From assembly GCA_020723405.1 (NCBI GenBank), contig DYIY01000022.1:1-53176 (forward strand): a DNA stretch of 53,176 nt. The letters run 5' to 3'. A model generated the notes under the pieces. It did no database searches and had not been told where the DNA came from. It saw nothing but the letters and a program-made list of their open reading frames with translations. Each line of letters opens with the position of its first letter. Position 1 is the stretch's first letter. The stretch comes from Thiobacillus denitrificans. Its GTDB lineage: Bacteria > Pseudomonadota > Gammaproteobacteria > Burkholderiales > Thiobacillaceae. Below, piece after piece: positions 45,317 through 53,118 of the stretch. The position numbers and the translations under genes are program-made.

Positions 45317-46570
45317 TCATCCACCCACCCAGGGCGGGGGCTGGACGGCCGGCGCCCTGGTGGTCATGTCCTGCCAACCAGCATGGGTCGTGCCGTCCTG
45401 GATCGCGTAGGTCACCTCGGTGATGTGGGCACTGAAATCGCCCCCCAATCCATAGGGTTGGCCGGAAGCAATGGCCAGCATGAACTCGGTCACCCCGCGC
45501 ATCTTGTCGTCACCGACCCCAAAAGCCCGGTCGGCAGGATCGAGCAGATAATCGCGCAAGCGCCAATGCCGGTAATACCAGGGTTTGGACAAACCCTTGG
45601 GGTCCCACACCGGCTCACTGACCGGTGCCACCGTCTCCGTCAGCCAGGGCCTGGCGTGCTGGACCAGGGTCACCGGACAGGCGAACGGCCATACGTGATC
45701 GACCTTCAGATAACCGGTCTCGCCAACCACGTACAAGCCATGGTTCGGCGGCGTGACCACGCTGGAATTGATCTGGGCCACCACGCCATTCTCGAACTCC
45801 AGCATGGCCGTGGCGTAATCCGGCGCCATTTCCCCGACGGGGATGGGAATCCCCTTGTCCGGAAAGAACACTTTCGAATAGTTCATCACCCGGCGCACGG
45901 AACCGAAAAAGGCCACCATCCACGTCAACACGTAGCCCGCATGCTCGGCGGTGCAGCCCACCCGATATTCATCCCAGGCCGGCCACTTGGCCCCCGACGG
46001 ATTGATCAGGGTTTCCGCCAGGTTCTGATGGTGGGATGCCCCTTCGTCCAGGTTGGCGATGACCATCCGGGGCTGTCCGATCTGACCGCGGCGCAAAGCC
46101 CGCCACAGGGTTTGGGCGGCTTCCCCGAACAGGCTCGACGGCGCGCACCCCACCTGCAAACCGCGGGCCTCGGCCAACTGGGCCAACGCCCTGGCTTCGC
46201 CCACGGTGGTCGCCAGGGGCTTTTCCGAATAGACATGCTTGCCAGCCTCCAGCAAGGCCTTGGTGACGGCAAAGTGCTCGGAGGGATTGGTCAGATTGAG
46301 GACGATGGAAATGGAAGGATCTCCCAGGATCGCCTCCAGGGAATCCACCATGGGAGTGCCGAAGTAATCCTTCACCTGTCTGGCCCGGGCCGTGTCCCGG
46401 TCGAAGACCGCACGCAGATCCAGCCAGGGATGCAGATGGTGGGTCTGCATGTAGGCATCGAACACGAACCCCGCCCCCACGCAGCCGATCCCCACGGGCT
46501 GGAGACCATCGACGACCGACTGGGGAAGATGGAATCGCTTGGGTCTGGGTCTTTGCGCTTTGGTCTTCAT
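45317..46570 (-). CDS. Gfo/Idh/MocA-family oxidoreductase, first of a pair
   Basis: 417 aa. IGCVGAGFVFDAYM forms the nucleotide-binding loop and YSEKPLATTVGEA the EKP motif. AETLINPSGAKWPAWDEYRVGCTAEHAGY and INSSVVTPPNHGLYVVGETGYLKVDH lie in the catalytic and dimerisation domain. The stop overlaps the second oxidoreductase, so the two form a unit and perhaps act in sequence on one sugar. A perfect hairpin (CACCCCG-TCGGA-CGGGGTG, 46579-46597) stands in the leader just before the ATG. This is the last host-like gene before the cassette array. Confidence 0.87.
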   Translation of the reverse strand: MKTKAQRPRPKRFHLPQSVVDGLQPVGIGCVGAGFVFDAYMQTHHLHPWLDLRAVFDRDTARARQVKDYFGTPMVDSLEAILGDPSISIVLNLTNPSEHFAVTKALLEAGKHVYSEKPLATTVGEARALAQLAEARGLQVGCAPSSLFGEAAQTLWRALRRGQIGQPRMVIANLDEGASHHQNLAETLINPSGAKWPAWDEYRVGCTAEHAGYVLTWMVAFFGSVRRVMNYSKVFFPDKGIPIPVGEMAPDYATAMLEFENGVVAQINSSVVTPPNHGLYVVGETGYLKVDHVWPFACPVTLVQHARPWLTETVAPVSEPVWDPKGLSKPWYYRHWRLRDYLLDPADRAFGVGDDKMRGVTEFMLAIASGQPYGLGGDFSAHITEVTYAIQDGTTHAGWQDMTTRAPAVQPPPWVGG

Positions 46571-46815
46571 GACGTTGGCACCCCGTCGGACGGGGTGATG
46601 CGGGATGCGAAAGTCGAATTAGACCATCAAGACAGGGACACCGGACAGGCAGGACCAGGGGTGGGCGAGTGAAGAGGCCAGACCGCCATGACGTCCCGGG
46701 TCGCATCGCAGACGTAGCGCAGAGGCAACAAGGGAAGCTCGCTGGCGGAGTGAACCCCACGGGAACGTCACGGCCGCAGAAGACAACCGGCGTCAGGAAG
46801 TGTTCAGTAACACGT
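46571..46815. other. Intergenic region between host genes and the cassette array
   Basis: No gene is seen. The first 30 bases hold the leader hairpin of the oxidoreductase gene (46579-46597). The remainder has intermediate GC and no frame longer than about 50 codons with convincing codon use. It probably holds the promoter of the minus-strand oxidoreductase pair. Confidence 0.5.
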
Positions 46816-46896
46816 ACATAACGTCTAGCTTGAAGGGCGCGGAAACAGGCGGCGAAGCCGGCTGTTGGAGCGTCCCACTCGAAGCGCTTGTTGGGC
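46816..46896 (-). repeat. attC site A (terminal site of the cassette array)
   Basis: 81 bases. The outer boxes on the plus strand are ACATAAC (46816-46822) and GTTGGGC (46890-46896), so on the minus strand it reads GCCCAAC to GTTATGT. The inner imperfect complement AGCTTGA-GGGCGC / GCGTCCC-TCGAAGC gives the usual folded stem. It lies at the 3' end of the first minus-strand cassette gene. Its core is nearly identical to the site at the right edge. Confidence 0.85.
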
Positions 46897-46898
46897 AA

Positions 46899-47909
46899 TC
46901 ATGCTAAGGTTATATTGAAAGAGCCCTGTAATTGCACCAACATTTTTGCTTCCAGATACTTCATTGTGGTAATAAAACGCCCTTGAAATCGGTTGTCCTC
47001 AAGTACCCCTTGGGCTTCGGCTACTACGTGGCAAGAAAGGTTAATAGGTAACTTAAATTCGGACCAAGTATTGAGATCAAGGAGTACTTCGCCGGCCGGT
47101 AGTATTACTGTGTGTTCATAGAGAAACGTAGTGGGTGACTGAGGATTTACTGACAGTGCGCTGTCATGGCTAATCATCTCGAATGTCGATAACCCTAGGC
47201 GCTCGTTTAGTTCCTGTAATGAGCGACTCGGGCCATACGTCCTCATATATGCAACAAGCCGCCCTTCTTCATCACGTTCCACTGCACCTTCTGAAATACC
47301 AGTCTGGAGTTCATTTAGGACTCTATGGTCTAGGCTGTTCTGCTCATATTTAATTAGTCCATTGGCAATTCTGGCGACGGAGCGTAGGCCAGGGCCTAGG
47401 GGTTCACCGGCATCCAGTTCAACGTGGGGGTGATCGCGGATAATTGCAGTTGGAGCCAGAAGGTTTTCGATTCGTGTAAAGGACTCATTAAGTTGGTCAT
47501 ATTCGACCTCTAAGAGTGGCCTATGGTCTGGCCCCATATTTGTTTGGTACACGACAAACCGTCGACCATTGGATAGAACAAAATATATTGCTCTTACCTC
47601 CGGATGGTTGGCGTATGTATAGGCCTGCTCTACCACCTCTGAGTCGATTTCCACATCAGGAGCTTTTGCCTCGATTACCCATCGTGCTGAGTTTTTAACT
47701 TGCAGAATGTAATCCGCCTTTCCTCTTAGAAGCGGATCATGCCCCGGCTTCTTCCTGCCAAGAAAAGCTCTGGGGTACCTGAGCGACTGCTCTCTGATTA
47801 CGGCATTCTCTGTGCCAGATCTATACCCCAAGCGTTTAACAAGGGGAGCAAGAATCTCTTCCCTCACGTCGGTTTCGTTTAGGTTGGTGAAATCCAACGG
47901 CTCGAACAT
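46899..47909 (-). CDS. Cassette gene: HsdR N-terminal-type nuclease-like protein
   Basis: 336 aa. The N-terminal 130 residues match the type I restriction R-subunit N-domain (HSDR_N). A PD-(D/E)xK core is visible with Asp66 in GKADYILQ and Glu80-x-Lys82 in WVIEAKAP. A QxxxY helix follows (EQAYTYA, 95-99), then YFVLSNGRRFVVYQ. The C-terminal 200 residues are unassigned and there is no helicase domain, so it is not a full HsdR. Base composition is far more AT-rich than the host genes. The stop lies three bases from attC A. I chose the ATG at 47909; a GTG at 47915 is possible. DNA cleavage is inferred. Confidence 0.78.
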   Translation of the reverse strand: MFEPLDFTNLNETDVREEILAPLVKRLGYRSGTENAVIREQSLRYPRAFLGRKKPGHDPLLRGKADYILQVKNSARWVIEAKAPDVEIDSEVVEQAYTYANHPEVRAIYFVLSNGRRFVVYQTNMGPDHRPLLEVEYDQLNESFTRIENLLAPTAIIRDHPHVELDAGEPLGPGLRSVARIANGLIKYEQNSLDHRVLNELQTGISEGAVERDEEGRLVAYMRTYGPSRSLQELNERLGLSTFEMISHDSALSVNPQSPTTFLYEHTVILPAGEVLLDLNTWSEFKLPINLSCHVVAEAQGVLEDNRFQGRFITTMKYLEAKMLVQLQGSFNITLA

Positions 47910-47923
47910 AGTCACTTGTCTAG

Positions 47924-48013
47924 GCCCAACGCAGAGCTAACCGGCGCGAGTGACCACGCCAACAAAGACCAAAATCGGCATTTCGAGCGTCTGGGTTGAA
48001 CGCCTTGTTGTGC
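47924..48013 (-). repeat. attC site B
   Basis: 90 bases with plus-strand outer boxes GCCCAAC (47924-47930) and GTTGTGC (48007-48013). Inner segments GAGCTAACCGGCGCG and GCGTCTGGGTTGAACGCC are imperfect complements. It separates two minus-strand cassette genes and sits 14 bases from the next stop codon, as expected for an attC at a cassette 3' end. Confidence 0.8.
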
Positions 48014-48026
48014 AAAACGATGTCAG

Positions 48027-49475
48027 TCACATAGCCACTCTTGCATGAGGGAAAACAATATCCTGCTGTAATGCTTTAACGAAGGAATTTGTGCTCTCAT
48101 CCCAAGAGAAACGCCTGCTAATTAGACGGTACCCGTTGTCGCTGGGGGTGTTTGTTATGTCGTACATGCTAACTGCCCTGTGCCTAGTTCCGACCTCAGA
48201 TACTTTGGCAGAAGACGCAGACATTATGTGTGCAAATGGACGCCCGCTAAGGTGTGAAATAACACTTCCAAGCTTGTTGGCAGCAAAATTAAGATTCTTG
48301 CGCTGTTGCGGCGAAAACGATTTCTTAATTCTGGAGTACAAATCCAATATTTCCTGTTTGTCAAACAATCCTGCCTGACGTACCTCGGATCGACTGTTCA
48401 AGTACTTAAATAGCTCGTCCTTAAGTATTGATGGCGATTCAATGCTTCGAGCTAGTATTGCAATAATTTCTTCAACGTGTTTATCTGTAAGTGGAGCCCC
48501 CTTTGTCTTGCTTAAGACAAGAACGCCAAGGAGCAGCCGAAATAGCTTGGCCGGTATGTTGCCATCTTCATCATATGAGAGAGGCAAAGAACGCATTCCC
48601 AAGCTTCTCCTTACATAGTTAAACGCGAGTCGAATTTTTGCCCTCGGATCAAATTTATCCGAATAACTGAGTAGCTGTACATCTGCAATATGCTTGTGGC
48701 CACACAGCAAAACATCGAAATCGGACATGGCAATGTTCTGAAACGCGGCTTTTTTGTCATTTAATTGAAGTAAAGGTTCAGCGCGAGAATCAGATGGCTC
48801 AAATAGATAATGGTGCATAACGATGAGCTTAATGGAAGCAAGAAATTGGCCTGATGGTATCATGTTGCCTAAATCGTCTTGCAATTCGCCCCGGAGTCCA
48901 CTGTCGTAAAGCGAAAGTATTTGTTCAGATTGCTTTTTAGATATCTTTCCTTTTCCTATCTTGTCGATGGTGATTGTTGTTGTGAGATGATCCGTTTCAG
49001 GATCGCCCAAATAGCAAGAATCAAGCAAACAAGCAAATATTTGCTCATTACCTCTGCTAATCCACCTGTAGTTAACGCCGTATTTTCCGTCATCAGGTTT
49101 GTGAGCATGAAAAACACTGTAGTAATTCGTCAGACCAGATTGCCAGCGCTTTAAGTCAGCCCCGGATTTTGGTGCGTTGAATGCGTCATGATTGCCAGGA
49201 ACAATCATGACACCACGATTTTTCGCAACGCACTCCAATCCGTAATATTCACCGGATGAATAAATCTTGTCATGAATCCATTGGTAGGCACGTTCGAGGT
49301 TAAGGGTGTCACCAATGTTAGTTATGTCTCCCGTAACCACTACGAAGTCGGGAGATTCGCTGTTCAATAGTTTTTCAATCTCCCGAAGGCAATCAAGTGA
49401 ATGCCTATAACGAGAAGCGGCGCCATCGCTTGATTCATAGAAATGAATATCTGACAAATGAGCTATTCGGATCAT
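48027..49475 (-). CDS. Cassette gene: calcineurin-like metallophosphoesterase with a long C-terminal domain
   Basis: 482 aa. The dinuclear metal motifs are complete: DIH (HLSDIHF, residues 9-11), GD (VVTGDITN), GNHD (IVPGNHDAF), H (IVMHHYLF) and GHKH (LLCGHKHIADV). These fill the first 270 residues. The rest (about 210 residues) is helical and unassigned. No signal peptide or membrane helix is seen. It is strongly AT-rich relative to the host. Phosphodiesterase or nuclease activity on DNA, RNA or cyclic nucleotides is likely for the fold, but the substrate is unknown. Confidence 0.84.
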   Translation of the reverse strand: MIRIAHLSDIHFYESSDGAASRYRHSLDCLREIEKLLNSESPDFVVVTGDITNIGDTLNLERAYQWIHDKIYSSGEYYGLECVAKNRGVMIVPGNHDAFNAPKSGADLKRWQSGLTNYYSVFHAHKPDDGKYGVNYRWISRGNEQIFACLLDSCYLGDPETDHLTTTITIDKIGKGKISKKQSEQILSLYDSGLRGELQDDLGNMIPSGQFLASIKLIVMHHYLFEPSDSRAEPLLQLNDKKAAFQNIAMSDFDVLLCGHKHIADVQLLSYSDKFDPRAKIRLAFNYVRRSLGMRSLPLSYDEDGNIPAKLFRLLLGVLVLSKTKGAPLTDKHVEEIIAILARSIESPSILKDELFKYLNSRSEVRQAGLFDKQEILDLYSRIKKSFSPQQRKNLNFAANKLGSVISHLSGRPFAHIMSASSAKVSEVGTRHRAVSMYDITNTPSDNGYRLISRRFSWDESTNSFVKALQQDIVFPHARVAM

Positions 49476-49525
49476 GTGCGCCTCGGTAGTAGTAAATTAG
49501 GGTGAAAACTAATGCTCGTTGTGGT

Positions 49526-49623
49526 GCCCAACGAAATGGCTCGTATCCCTCGCCCCCCCAAGGCGAGTCGGCGTGGCTTACCGGTGTCGCCAACCGGGGG
49601 GCGAGGGATACGAGGTGTTGGAC
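49526..49623 (-). repeat. attC site C with an unusually perfect stem
   Basis: 98 bases with plus-strand outer boxes GCCCAAC (49526-49532) and GTTGGAC (49617-49623). The inner arms CTCGTATCCCTCGCCCCCC and GGGGGGCGAGGGATACGAG are complementary over all 19 bases. Typical attC sites have unpaired extrahelical bases, so this one is atypical. Its position between a cassette gene and the next insert fits the array. Confidence 0.7.
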
Positions 49624-49779
49624 TGAAGCGCCGGGCTCAGGGGCGGGGTGAATGTAAATTGAATGAGCCGACGCAGAAGAACCGAAGGGCAGAGACGACA
49701 TGCTGGTGAAGCCTCCCGAAGCGAACGCGGAATTGGAATGGGTTATGCGCGACCGGTAATGGGCTCAGACGATGGCAAA
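49624..49779. other. Cassette remnant left of the IS91-like element
   Basis: No convincing gene is seen. Composition is intermediate between cassettes and the mobile element. GTTATGC, the usual outer attC box, occurs at 49742-49748 without an obvious partner. This is probably what remains of the third cassette after the insertion. Short open frames here lack codon bias or a ribosome site. Confidence 0.4.
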
Positions 49780-49814
49780 GGCCCTGCCAACTGTCAACCC
49801 ACCCACAGCGTCCC

Positions 49815-49898
49815 CGGTCCCCGCCCGGGGGACAACAGCACGCATCGCGGAAGACGAACTCAACCATGGCCAGGCGGCCCCCGCACGGGGGGCAACAG
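49815..49898. repeat. Pair of 24-base direct repeats, each with a hairpin, at the transposase 3' end
   Basis: Copies at 49815-49838 and 49875-49898 agree at 21 of 24 positions (CGGnCCCCGCnCGGGGGnCAACAG). Each contains a CCCCG/CGGGG hairpin. The second copy overlaps the end of the transposase gene. The placement suggests a replication-origin-like end of the IS91 element. Confidence 0.6.
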
Positions 49899-51017
49899 GC
49901 CCCCCCAGCACAAGCGCCCCACCCCACAAGCTGGACAGCGGTGGATATCCACCCCCAAGACCCGCCAGGCGAAGTCCGCCACCGACTCCACCGCCACCGG
50001 CGCGACCGGGGCCGCGGCCAGGGCGGCCCGGGCCTTGGCCAGATTCACCGCCTTGAAGCGATTGGCCAGCAAGCCGTAATGGCGGATGCGCTGGAACCCC
50101 TTGGGCAGCACATGGTGCAGAAAGCGCCCCACGAACGCCTCGCCCGGCAAGGCCAGCACACGGACCCGGTTGGCATGGGCCCGATCCCGCCACCGAAAGC
50201 GCACCAGCGCATCATCCATGCCCAGCAGACGCTGATCACCGATGGCCGTCCGGTGGGTATAGCGGCCCAGATAAGCCAGCACCTGGGCCGGCCCCCCGCA
50301 GGGCGGCTTGGCATAGACCACCCAATCCTGACGGACCAGCCCCGCCAGCCACGCAGCCTGGGGCAAGGCCGACGGCAAACGCAGCCGCCCCTGGGCCAGG
50401 GCCGACTCCAGCGCCGCCATGAAACGCCCCCGGAAGACCCGGGACAGGGCCCGCACCGGAAACAGGAAATGGGGCTTCGCAGACACCCACTCGCCCGTCG
50501 CCGACAGCCCACCCCCGCTCACCAGGCAATGGACATGGCGGTGCACCCGCAATTGCTGATCCCAGGTATGCAGAATCGCCGTAATGGCCGGCTCCGCCCC
50601 CAACCACCGGGGATTGTGGGCGAAGTCCAGCAAGGTCTGGGCCGCACAGGAGAACAACAGCCCGTCCAGCCCCCGGGAGGGCACCAGAACATTCAGCCCA
50701 TGGGGCAGGGTAAAGACCACATGGAAGTACTCCACGGGCAAAGCCTGGGCCCCCTGGCTCGCCACCCAGCGCTCCTTGGCCAGGGCCTGGCACTTGGGGC
50801 AATGGCGATTGCCGCAGGAATGGAAACGCAGTTCCTCATGACCGCAGTGGGGACACACATAGCGCTGCCCCCCCAGGGCCGGGGTGCGGCACGCCGTGAT
50901 GGCCTCCAGGGCCCGGCGCTGGAATCCGGCCAGAACATGGCCCTCGACGTAAGCCGGTGCGAAGCGGCGCAGCACCTCCGCCAGGGTCAACCCGGGCGAT
51001 GGCCAGGCAGGATGCAT
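49860..51017 (-). CDS. IS91-family transposase
   Basis: 385 aa. The N-terminal zinc-binding domain has CPHCGHEELRFHSCGNRHCPKCQ-type spacing of Cys and His (about residues 55-77). The HUH endonuclease motif is HRHVHCLV, and the conserved YLGRYTHRTA near residue 250 supplies the catalytic Tyr region. IS91 enzymes move by rolling-circle-like replication. The frame looks intact. The ATG begins three bases after the recombinase stop. Confidence 0.93.
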   Translation of the reverse strand: MHPAWPSPGLTLAEVLRRFAPAYVEGHVLAGFQRRALEAITACRTPALGGQRYVCPHCGHEELRFHSCGNRHCPKCQALAKERWVASQGAQALPVEYFHVVFTLPHGLNVLVPSRGLDGLLFSCAAQTLLDFAHNPRWLGAEPAITAILHTWDQQLRVHRHVHCLVSGGGLSATGEWVSAKPHFLFPVRALSRVFRGRFMAALESALAQGRLRLPSALPQAAWLAGLVRQDWVVYAKPPCGGPAQVLAYLGRYTHRTAIGDQRLLGMDDALVRFRWRDRAHANRVRVLALPGEAFVGRFLHHVLPKGFQRIRHYGLLANRFKAVNLAKARAALAAAPVAPVAVESVADFAWRVLGVDIHRCPACGVGRLCWGGLLPPVRGPPGHG

Positions 51018-51020
51018 GGC

Positions 51021-51880
51021 CTAGGGGGCGAGGCCGGCCAACAGGTTCATGGGGGAAGCCGTGGACAGGACCCGTTGTTGCGCCAGATGGAAGTAGCGCA
51101 TGGTGGTACTGAGGGAACGGTGTCCCATGAGGGTCTGGATGGTGTGCACGTCCACGCCCTCTTCCAGCAGATGGGTGGCGAAGGCATGGCGCAGGCCATG
51201 GATGCCGGTGTGCTTGGCGATGCCCGCCCGGCGCTTGGCCAGATAGAACCACTTCTGGGCCTGGCCGGGATCGATGGGCACATCCCCATGACGCTGGGGA
51301 AACAGCCAGGTCAGGGGCCGATAGGCCCGCCAGTAGATGCGCAGGGCGTCCAACAGGGCGGGTGGAAGCAGGCTATAGCGATCCTTGGCGCCCTTGCCCT
51401 GCTCGATGCGCAGGGCCATACGGGCACTGTCGATGTCGGTGACACGCAGGTGGCTGAGTTCGGAGACGCGCAGGCCGGCGGCATAGGTGGTCATCAGGGC
51501 GGTGCGGTCCCGCAGATTGGCAGCGGCATCGATGAGCCGGGCCACCTCTTGCCGGCTGAGGATCTCGGGCAGCCGCTGGGGCACCCGGGGATTGGGCAAG
51601 GGATCGGTGATGGCTTGGCGCTTGAGCGCTTCGCGCCAGAAGAAGCGCAAGGCGTGCAAGGCTTGGGTGCAGGTGCTGTAGGACAGGTGCTGTAGGACAG
51701 GTGCCGCTCGCGCAGCAGGTGGAGCAGATAGGCTTCCAGGGCGGCGCTGTCGAGTTGGTCGGGGCGGCTGTGGGTGTGGCGGGCCAGGTCTTCCACCCAG
51801 TGCACATAGGCTTCCCGGGTGCGCACGGCAAAGCCGCGCAGTTCCATGGCGTCGAGCAGGGCTTGGCGTAACGGGCTCAT
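51021..51880 (-). pseudogene. Tyrosine recombinase (phage-type integrase) broken by a 14-bp duplication
   Basis: The first piece (from ATG 51880) carries the SAM-like core-binding domain (MSPLRQALLDAMELRGF...). The second (51021 to about 51690) carries the catalytic domain with Arg in AAGLRVSEL, Lys in GKGAKDR, HGLRHAF and GHRSLSTTMRYFH with the nucleophilic Tyr. Between them a 14-base unit is repeated (51673-51686, 51687-51700) and shifts the frame. Removing one copy restores RHLSYSTCTQALHALRFF across the joint. There is no integron-integrase insertion between the Arg and His motifs, so this is not IntI. A shortened product from an internal start would lack the core-binding domain. Confidence 0.88.
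51670..51704. repeat. 14-bp tandem duplication that disrupts the recombinase gene
   Basis: GTGCTGTAGGACAG occurs twice head-to-tail (51673-51686 and 51687-51700), with flanking bases extending the period. A 14-base insertion shifts the frame, and both copies are identical, which suggests a recent slip. Confidence 0.95.
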
Positions 51881-52005
51881 GACGGTCTCCTCGTCGGGTG
51901 GGTGACCCTTCGAGGGTAGGTCGATAGCGCCGCTGTTTCCGGCTCGCTTAACCAGTCAACTTCAGCCCGGCAACGCCGGCAAGTCCACCGCCGGTAGGCG
52001 GTTTA
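51881..52005. other. Leader of the recombinase gene and right flank of the IS91-like element
   Basis: No gene is seen. A small inverted repeat CGCCGGC...GCCGGTAGGCGG lies near 51973-52001. The right end of the element and the remaining part of the third cassette must lie here, but I cannot place the junction. Confidence 0.35.
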
Positions 52006-52083
52006 GTTCAACGTGAAGCTAAGGGGCGCGCCGAAGGCGCGTCCCAGCCCCCGAAGGGGGCGAACTTGAGCGTAGGGTTAGCC
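52006..52083 (-). repeat. attC site D
   Basis: 78 bases with plus-strand boxes GTTCAAC (52006-52012) and GTTAGCC (52077-52083). Inner arms AAGCTAAGGGGCGCGC and GCGTCCC...AACTTGAGCG form the usual imperfect fold. The stop codon of the next cassette gene lies inside the right-hand box. Confidence 0.85.
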
Positions 52084-52596
52084 ATTTGCACCTGCTTGAG
52101 CAGGGTTTGTAGATTTTGCTTCTTGCTGGGCTAAAGTCATCACGTTAAGCGTAGAGGCATTTTCCGCCTCAATGGCACCCTCACAACGCTCGACGAAGTA
52201 GATAAATGCGGCTTGGGGTGACTTGAACTCTTTGTATCCGCCTTCTCCCGTGAGGAAAAGAACTTGTTCACGACCTAAAAACTGCTCTGTGGAGCGGTAG
52301 TTTTTCCACTGCTCGCGATAGTGGTAGACACTCTCTAGCGCGACGAAAGCTGCCACCACAAGGCTAATAATTGAGGCAACTACATCTTTTCCAGGAATGG
52401 CGCTGTTCACTATGACCGGAACCACAACCCCACCAAGAACGATAGTTGTGCGCATACGGAGGTAACTGCTTTTCGCCGTGACGGCTTTATTGTCATACCA
52501 CGCCTGATATTGCTTTGCGCGTTGCTCAATATAATCCGATGGCTTCCAGCTTCCAAATAACTCAGAACCTTCAGCGTTCGTTTTAAGGTCGGACAT
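52078..52596 (-). CDS. Cassette gene: DUF4231/SLATT-like two-TM protein
   Basis: 172 aa. A soluble N-terminal helix (YIEQRAKQYQAWYDNKAVTA) leads into two membrane helices (about 53-72 and 76-100: IVLGGVVVPVIVNS, VVASIISLVVAAFVALESVY). A C-terminal helical part has FLGREQVLFLTGEGGY and AFIYFVERCE. The AWYDNKA/LRMRT pattern fits DUF4231, part of the SLATT group of two-TM proteins found next to nucleotide-signalling defence genes and proposed to be pore-forming effectors. GGGAG stands five bases before the ATG at 52596. The partner sensor typical of SLATT systems is not in this cassette. Confidence 0.75.
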   Translation of the reverse strand: MSDLKTNAEGSELFGSWKPSDYIEQRAKQYQAWYDNKAVTAKSSYLRMRTTIVLGGVVVPVIVNSAIPGKDVVASIISLVVAAFVALESVYHYREQWKNYRSTEQFLGREQVLFLTGEGGYKEFKSPQAAFIYFVERCEGAIEAENASTLNVMTLAQQEAKSTNPAQAGANG

Positions 52597-52612
52597 GCGT
52601 ACTCCCAATAAT

Positions 52613-52702
52613 GGCTAACGTAGAGCTAAGGGGCGCCCGCGCAAGCGCCAGCAAAAACCAAAGCCGGTATTTCGGGCGTCCCGCTTGAGCGCAATGTTAT
52701 GC
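52613..52702 (-). repeat. attC site E
   Basis: 90 bases with plus-strand boxes GGCTAAC (52613-52619) and GTTATGC (52696-52702). Inner arms AGAGCTAAGGGGCGCCC and GGGCGTCCCGCTTGAGCGC are imperfect complements. It overlaps the stop of the next cassette gene, as site D does. Confidence 0.85.
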
Positions 52703-53104
52703 ACAGATACTGTTGGATAACGCATGACTAAAAATGATGTTTGATTCATCGCCGGATTCTGCGCGAATGTTTACATGAAAAAGCTTAATCTTTAGATCGT
52801 GCTTCGATTTTGCAATTTGAGCGCAGTAGACTTTTTTAACGTCGGAAGCGAGGCTTACCAGATATTCATTGGTCTTTGCATCCGGGTGAGCCTCAACTGA
52901 AACATCAAAAATTGCGTACGCCCTGTCGTCTGAAAAGTTGACCGTCTCTAAGTCAAGTTCGCTATGAAGCTTTTGCAATTCATGTGCATATGCTTCACCA
53001 AAATCTGACTGTCTGAGTTCTGTAAGCCACCACGCTATACCAGCAAGCGCCAGCAACCCCAGCTTAACGGTGAATCTCAGCCATTTCGCAGAGTTAGGTT
53101 TCAT
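52697..53104 (-). CDS. Cassette gene: small membrane-anchored protein, unknown function
   Basis: 135 aa. One N-terminal membrane helix (about 12-28, LGLLALAGIAWWLTEL) is followed by a soluble domain of about 100 residues. It is AT-rich relative to the host. Two Cys occur (VYCAQIA, NSICA). I do not recognise the family. The protein may be a periplasmic-facing membrane protein or an uncleaved signal-anchor protein. The stop overlaps attC E. Confidence 0.7.
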   Translation of the reverse strand: MKPNSAKWLRFTVKLGLLALAGIAWWLTELRQSDFGEAYAHELQKLHSELDLETVNFSDDRAYAIFDVSVEAHPDAKTNEYLVSLASDVKKVYCAQIAKSKHDLKIKLFHVNIRAESGDESNIIFSHALSNSICA

Positions 53105-53118
53105 CGGCTACCGAGTAT

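Larger units (their letters stand above)
49780..51960 (-). mobile_element. IS91-family element carrying transposase and a broken tyrosine recombinase
   Basis: The element has a recombinase gene followed after three bases by an IS91-type transposase, both on the minus strand and GC-rich. It is placed inside the third integron cassette. The ends are approximate: IS91 elements have no long inverted repeats or target duplications, and I could not fix oriIS or terIS. A hairpin-bearing 24-base direct repeat lies at the transposase 3' end, where oriIS is expected. Confidence 0.7.

Noticed and set aside
49435-49701. 88-codon minus frame across attC C
   Set aside because: It runs through the attC stem and into the phosphoesterase start, with no codon bias or ribosome site.
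51021-51880. Tyrosine recombinase as the integron integrase IntI
   Set aside because: It lacks the IntI-specific insertion between the Arg and His motifs, abuts an IS91 transposase, is broken, and lies inside a cassette rather than at the array head.
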